This document shows positions 59,903-64,000 of a DNA stretch of 64,000 nt, piece by piece. The notes under the pieces were generated by a model. The model saw only the letters and a list, made by a program, of their open reading frames with translations, had not been told where the DNA came from and searched no databases. How positions within the stretch are numbered: the first letter of the stretch is position 1; every line of letters starts with the position of its first letter. Both the position numbers and the translations under genes were made by a program. Origin of the DNA: Paramacrobiotus metropolitanus (taxonomy: Eukaryota > Tardigrada > Eutardigrada > Parachela > Macrobiotidae); the NCBI RefSeq assembly GCF_019649055.1, contig NW_026570224.1, positions 2,232,001-2,296,000 on the forward strand. The letters run 5' to 3'.

Positions 59903-62557
59903 TGCTAGGTCCATACTTCAGTTGTAATTCGGAAAACAATAGAAATCTTGCAACAATCGTAGAAAAAGTATGTACGCGAGCCACTTTTGTTGTAGCAATT
60001 TTTGTTGTAATTCTCGAAAGTATGGACGCGAAAGTTGCAGAAAAAAAGTTGCACGACGAAAAATTTGTAGTAAATTGATGTTGTAGGAGGGAGGGGCTTT
60101 TCTTCCTTTCTGCAACAATCGTAGCAAACTGGCCAATGGGCAGTTTTGTCAGAATTACCATATGTGTATATGTGTGCAGCTCTACATGCATACTTATTTA
60201 AAACAATAATACTCATTAATTACTTGTTATCATTATGATTAGTTTAGTTTAGTTTATTCAATGAGCAGACAAACCCTCGAGGCAGTAACAAGTCTGGTCA
60301 GTAGCATATGAAATATGAAAACATCAGAATTAAGATCATTACAACAGATTCGCCAGTTTCAGTGAAGACAGGTATTCCTTAACAGAGCCACAACCAAAAT
60401 ACTCAACACCATTATTTTTTCCACCACCAGTAACTTTATCAAACAAAGTTTTCAGCCTCATTGCTAGGGTCGTCTTTCCAATCCGTGACCTCGCAGTGGT
60501 GTCGATGCGTGCCTCCCGGCGGAGGGCATACCTCGCGTTGGTCTCTTTAAACGGAATCAGCTCACACATGTACGACGGTACTGTAAAATTTTCCCGGTTT
60601 CGTATCTTATACAGCCACACAGCTTCCTTCTGGCGCCATCGATCGACTGCTGCGGTTATACCCAGCCGTTGGTACAGTTCCGGTGTTACCCGTTCCCTGT
60701 TATCGGTGATGGTCCGTAAGGCTGCGTGTTGCCGTTTCATCAGCTGCTCCTGCTCTCCCAAGGACGCTGCCGACCATGCCATAGCACAGTAATCTATGTA
60801 TGGCTGGACGAAGGCGTGGTGAAGGGTAACTCGCTGGGAATCGCTGAGACCGGATTTAACACGTTTAATCTTTTGGATGCCATAGTTGATGTTGCGCTTT
60901 ACTTTCTGGAACTGCTTGTCCCACTTTAGGTGTTGATCCACTTCAACGCCAAGGTATGTCGCATGCTGCTTAATGGTTAACTTTTGGCCGTTAAGGATGA
61001 TCGGTGGATTGGCCTCGGCTTTATTTTTTCTTTTCGGTGCATATGAACATTCCCGCACATTTCTTCACGTTCAGTGCTAATCCGTTGTCATCAAACCATT
61101 TAGCCGCCTCCGCCAACGCCTTGTTCAACTTTTCGGCGGCCGCTGCTTTGGTTTTCCCGCGACAGTGGATTATAGTGTCATCCGCAAAGGCTTCGATCTC
61201 GCACTGAATAATCTGCAACAAATCGTTCAAGAATATTATGAACAGTATAGGGCCAAGCACGGTGCCTTGGGGAACGCCGGAAATGACTGGTAACCAGCTG
61301 GATGTCTTTCCGTTGATCTTTACACGTTGCTGACGATCGGTCAGGTACGAATGGAACCATGCCAGAACTACATCGCCAATACCACTGCGTTTCAGCTTCG
61401 ATAACAGTTGTTCGTGGTTCACGGAATCAAACGCTTTTTTCAGATCAAGCATAGCGACTGCTGTGACATCACCTTCATCCATCGCCCGTTTCCAAGTTTC
61501 AGTGACTTTAACCAGTAGTGTTTCACAAGAGTGTCCTTTGCGAAAACCAGACTGCCGCTGTGACAACAGGTCATGCTCCTTCAGAAAGGCGGTTAGTTGA
61601 ATCTGAACACAACGCTCGAAGATTTTAGAGATGTTGCACATTCAATGTCACCTATGAACTGATTACCATAACCAGAAACTGCATTGTACTGCACAATACT
61701 TCAAAGTTCAAACTGTTTAGTAACATCAAATATATGTTTCTTACTCTGTATTATATAACTGTACCGACAAATTTTTAGAAAACCCGATATCCTGCGACCT
61801 ATAGCAACTGCATAAGTCTGGGTACATATTGGACTGGTTTTTTGGGTATGATAGCGACCATGATTGGTATGCTGTACTTCTGTACATTTTCGTGTGATAT
61901 TACAAAGGAGGCTCCAAAACTAAGTTTCCCTATTTTGCCTCGCTGCCATGTGAAGTAATAAACATGTGATATATCTATATTTTTTGTTGTATAAGTAATT
62001 ACGCAAACTAACTAGGGAAATAAGAATCAAAAGATTCAATGAAGAACTGGGAAAAGGAAAAGAAAAAAGTTAAGAAGATTAATAAAAACTGTCTGGGTAT
62101 ACGTAAAACACGTGGCATAGTGCGTAAAACCTTTGACAGTTTCTCGGCAGTTCTTCTCCATTTGATTGTAGTCAGGTAGAGTTATATTTTACTTTGGTTC
62201 GTTAATGAAGGACGTTTCTAAAAATATGGTTCATAAGAGCTAAAGGCGTTTATGTCGGGAGATACATGATAGAGAAACTCACTTTTGGAGTGTCCTTTGT
62301 AATAAATAAAAATGTTGCTTCCGCTTGTTAATAAATGTAAAAAGCGGGATTATCTCCGCCAATCGTATCTCTGCTGGGTCGGCTTAAATTTTTGTTGCGG
62401 TTGAAGTATGGCCGGGAAGTGTTGCAGAAAGTAAAAATTGAACAACATTGCTACAACATCCTGGAAAGTACGACTACGATTGTTGCAGTCGTAGTTCCCA
62501 TTTTAAGACTAGATTTGTTGTACAACTTTTTCTTACAACTGAAGTATGGACCTAGCA
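59903..62557. mobile_element. TIR element with TTA target duplication, split by a retrotransposon
   Basis: A perfect inverted repeat of 25-26 bp (tgctaggtccatacttcagt plus tgtaa) lies at 59903-59927 and reversed at 62533-62557. Both outer flanks are TTA (59900-59902 and 62558-62560). A 3-bp TTA duplication is the hallmark of PIF/Harbinger elements. Subterminal copies of gttgcag, caacaatcgta and aagtatgg recur in both arms. No transposase is visible, so it is non-autonomous. Its middle is occupied by the non-LTR fragment. Confidence 0.75.
60238..61641 (-). mobile_element. 5'-truncated non-LTR retrotransposon (CR1/L2/Jockey-like)
   Basis: The minus strand encodes the C-terminal part of a retroelement polymerase in two overlapping frames, 61641-61021 and 61058-60339, so one frameshift sits near 61021-61058 in a lysine-rich stretch. 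Reverse transcriptase motifs: NISKIFERCV, AMLDLKKAFDSVNHE, GVPQGTVLGP and the catalytic FADD (AFADDTII). After it come YLGVEVDQHLKW and DYCAMAWSAAS, typical of this lineage. The endonuclease and first part of RT are missing. The 3' end has AATAAA within a short TAAAC repeat tail (60241-60259), as in TPRT-inserted elements. Confidence 0.85.
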
Positions 62558-63015
62558 TTACCGTAACATCTTAATTTGTTAAACTTGAAGTGTGGCTTGT
62601 AACGGCAGATTTTGAAATCGAAATTTCGATTATTTTGGAATATTAATATTTTGTTTGGCTGCACGTTGTACAATGCCTGAATGCCTGTGCTCTGCAATGG
62701 AACTAAAAACGCCGCAAAATACAGCAGCGTGATTTGACGTTTGCGAACTGCGCTGAGTGCGCGTGATGGAGATCATTGGATTTGTGCCAGTAATCAGAAT
62801 GGAATCTATCCTGAGTCATATGTTTTGACTTTTGTGCTGAAATGCGCTCTGGCATTTCCGCAGTACTTAGTGGCGGCATGTCACCGATCCTTTTTCCGTT
62901 TGCATGAGATAGCAAATTTTTATGATTTCTGAACAAGTGCGAAGCTTTTTGTGGAAGACGTTTTTCACATAGCGGAATCCGAGAGATCCACTGACGAACG
63001 ACTTGACCATACAAA
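62558..63015. other. 5' flank of the NRF-6-like gene
   Basis: Promoter and 5' untranslated region expected here; no distinct motif recognised. Confidence 0.4.
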
Positions 63016-64000
63016 ATGGGTGTTCGGACTGGTTTGCTCTTCTTGATCTTCACCCTGACAGCGCAGATCGCAAGAATCGACAGTAGCGAAAACGTTTCTG
63101 TACCCGCGCGCCATAATTTTGACGAAGTTCTGCGGGCATATCGAAAGATCGGACGATCTTTTGGTTTGTTGACGATGCAGGGAATCGCGGAGGCGCAACG
63201 GCAGGTGCATGCGACTCTGAAGTCGGATCCGCATGTCCCGCTGCCTAACATCTCCCAGCCCTGTAAGGAGAAGCTGTTTTGGATACTGGGGCAGCTGAAT
63301 CCCACAGACCCACTTTCTCCTGAATGGCTTGTAAAACGTAAGTTTTCATAGGAACCGCGCGACAAATTGTAAGTACAGTACTTACTTGTGAACAATGTGA
63401 ATACTGTCCTTGTACTGTAATGACTGGAGCATGCAAAACCGTAAATGTTACTGTAACTACAAATTAATTTAAAGCATTGCACTAACATCAGAGATGATAT
63501 AATAGGGTTAATATAGAACGTGCCGCGAATCTTGTATATTTATATGAATTTTCTTTTGGACATTAGACAAATGAATTTCACATTTTAACAAATACCTGGT
63601 AGCTTATAATATACCTGTTTTTATTGCCCGTTATAAATTCGATGGAATTTTATTTTCAGTACTTGATGCCCAGGCTAAACCACCGAGCAGCATCTTGGAA
63701 GGCAATATTGCGTGGCTGGGAGGTTTTCACGAATGTATGAACTTAACAGTGTACAAAAACGAATCTAATCCTACCCCCGGTACACTACTGCTGGAAGGAC
63801 AGTACTGTTTAGTGACCATTGGTCTGGAGGAAGACAAAAACCAGTCCATGGTTAGCCGACTGCGGTGTTTTGTCGTATGTTGCTTACTTGCTTGTGTACC
63901 GACATAAACCGTTTTGCGTGATTTATTAGGTGCCTCTACTTGGTATTCCGAAAGCACTCCGTGCAGGCTTGTGCGGTCCCATAGAATGCACTGCGAGCGA
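63016..64000 (+). CDS. NRF-6-like protein, 5' end only
   Basis: Exon 1 63016-63337, exon 2 from 63660 to 63874 (donor GTATGT) or 63850 (donor GTTAGC), exon 3 from 63930 past the window edge; phases agree. It begins with a signal peptide (MGVRTGLLFLIFTLTAQIA), followed by a luminal or extracellular domain: CKEKLFWILGQLN, DAQAKPPSSILEGNIAWLGG, FHECMNL, EGQYCLVTIGL and RAGLCGPIEC, the cysteine pattern of the N-terminal domain of nose-resistant-to-fluoxetine proteins. In that family a multi-membrane-spanning acyltransferase-3 domain follows, which would lie outside the window. Sequons NVS, NLT and NES are present. Roles in lipid or drug transport are known for C. elegans NRF-6; the exact substrate here is unknown. 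Confidence 0.85.

Noticed and set aside
62703-63488. 261-codon minus-strand open frame
   Set aside because: It is antisense to the NRF-6-like first exon, which has a signal peptide, matching splice sites and family cysteines; the antisense peptide shows no domain.

Overview
The window is animal nuclear DNA: genes are split by short GT-AG introns, non-coding DNA is AT-rich, and the proteins are metazoan (Abl kinase, a GPR158/179-type receptor, a TRH-receptor-like GPCR, condensin II subunit H2, an NRF-6-like protein). I infer a small-genome invertebrate, possibly a tardigrade or another ecdysozoan; this is a guess from gene structure. Exon joins below were checked by hand for splice sites, phase and family similarity. 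No database search was run.

Layout. 1.2-3.6 kb (-): last exons of an Ig-domain protein, preceded by an array of 42-nt phase-matched micro-exons. 7.2-9.8 kb (+): NCAPH2. 10.6-15.6 kb (-): a TRH-receptor-like GPCR with one frameshift. 15.6-24 kb: no gene seen; holds a 940-bp TIR transposon with a perfect 7-bp target duplication and a 69-bp tandem duplication. 24.6-31.5 kb (+): complete 10-exon orphan class C GPCR (GPR158/179 type). 32.1-42.6 kb (-): complete 5-exon Abl kinase with myristoylated N-terminus, SH3, SH2, kinase and F-actin-binding domains. 43.3-59.4 kb: a 16.1-kb transposon. 59.9-62.6 kb: a second TIR element split by a 5'-truncated non-LTR retrotransposon. 63.0-64.0 kb (+): 5' end of an NRF-6-like gene, cut by the window edge.

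The most unusual object is the 16.1-kb element. It has about 435-bp near-identical terminal inverted repeats built from a degenerate 14-16 bp ATCAnTGATTT unit, and a likely 6-bp target duplication. Inside are an intact spliced DDE integrase (486 aa), a spliced HECT-type ubiquitin ligase gene with three lesions, an intron-retaining and heavily frameshifted copy of the mitochondrial complex I gene NDUFS2, and other coding remnants. It looks like an integrase/HECT transposon that captured host genomic DNA. The second unusual object is the micro-exon array, where nearly every junction rebuilds a basophilic-kinase consensus R-[K/R]-x-S in a linker before an Ig domain.
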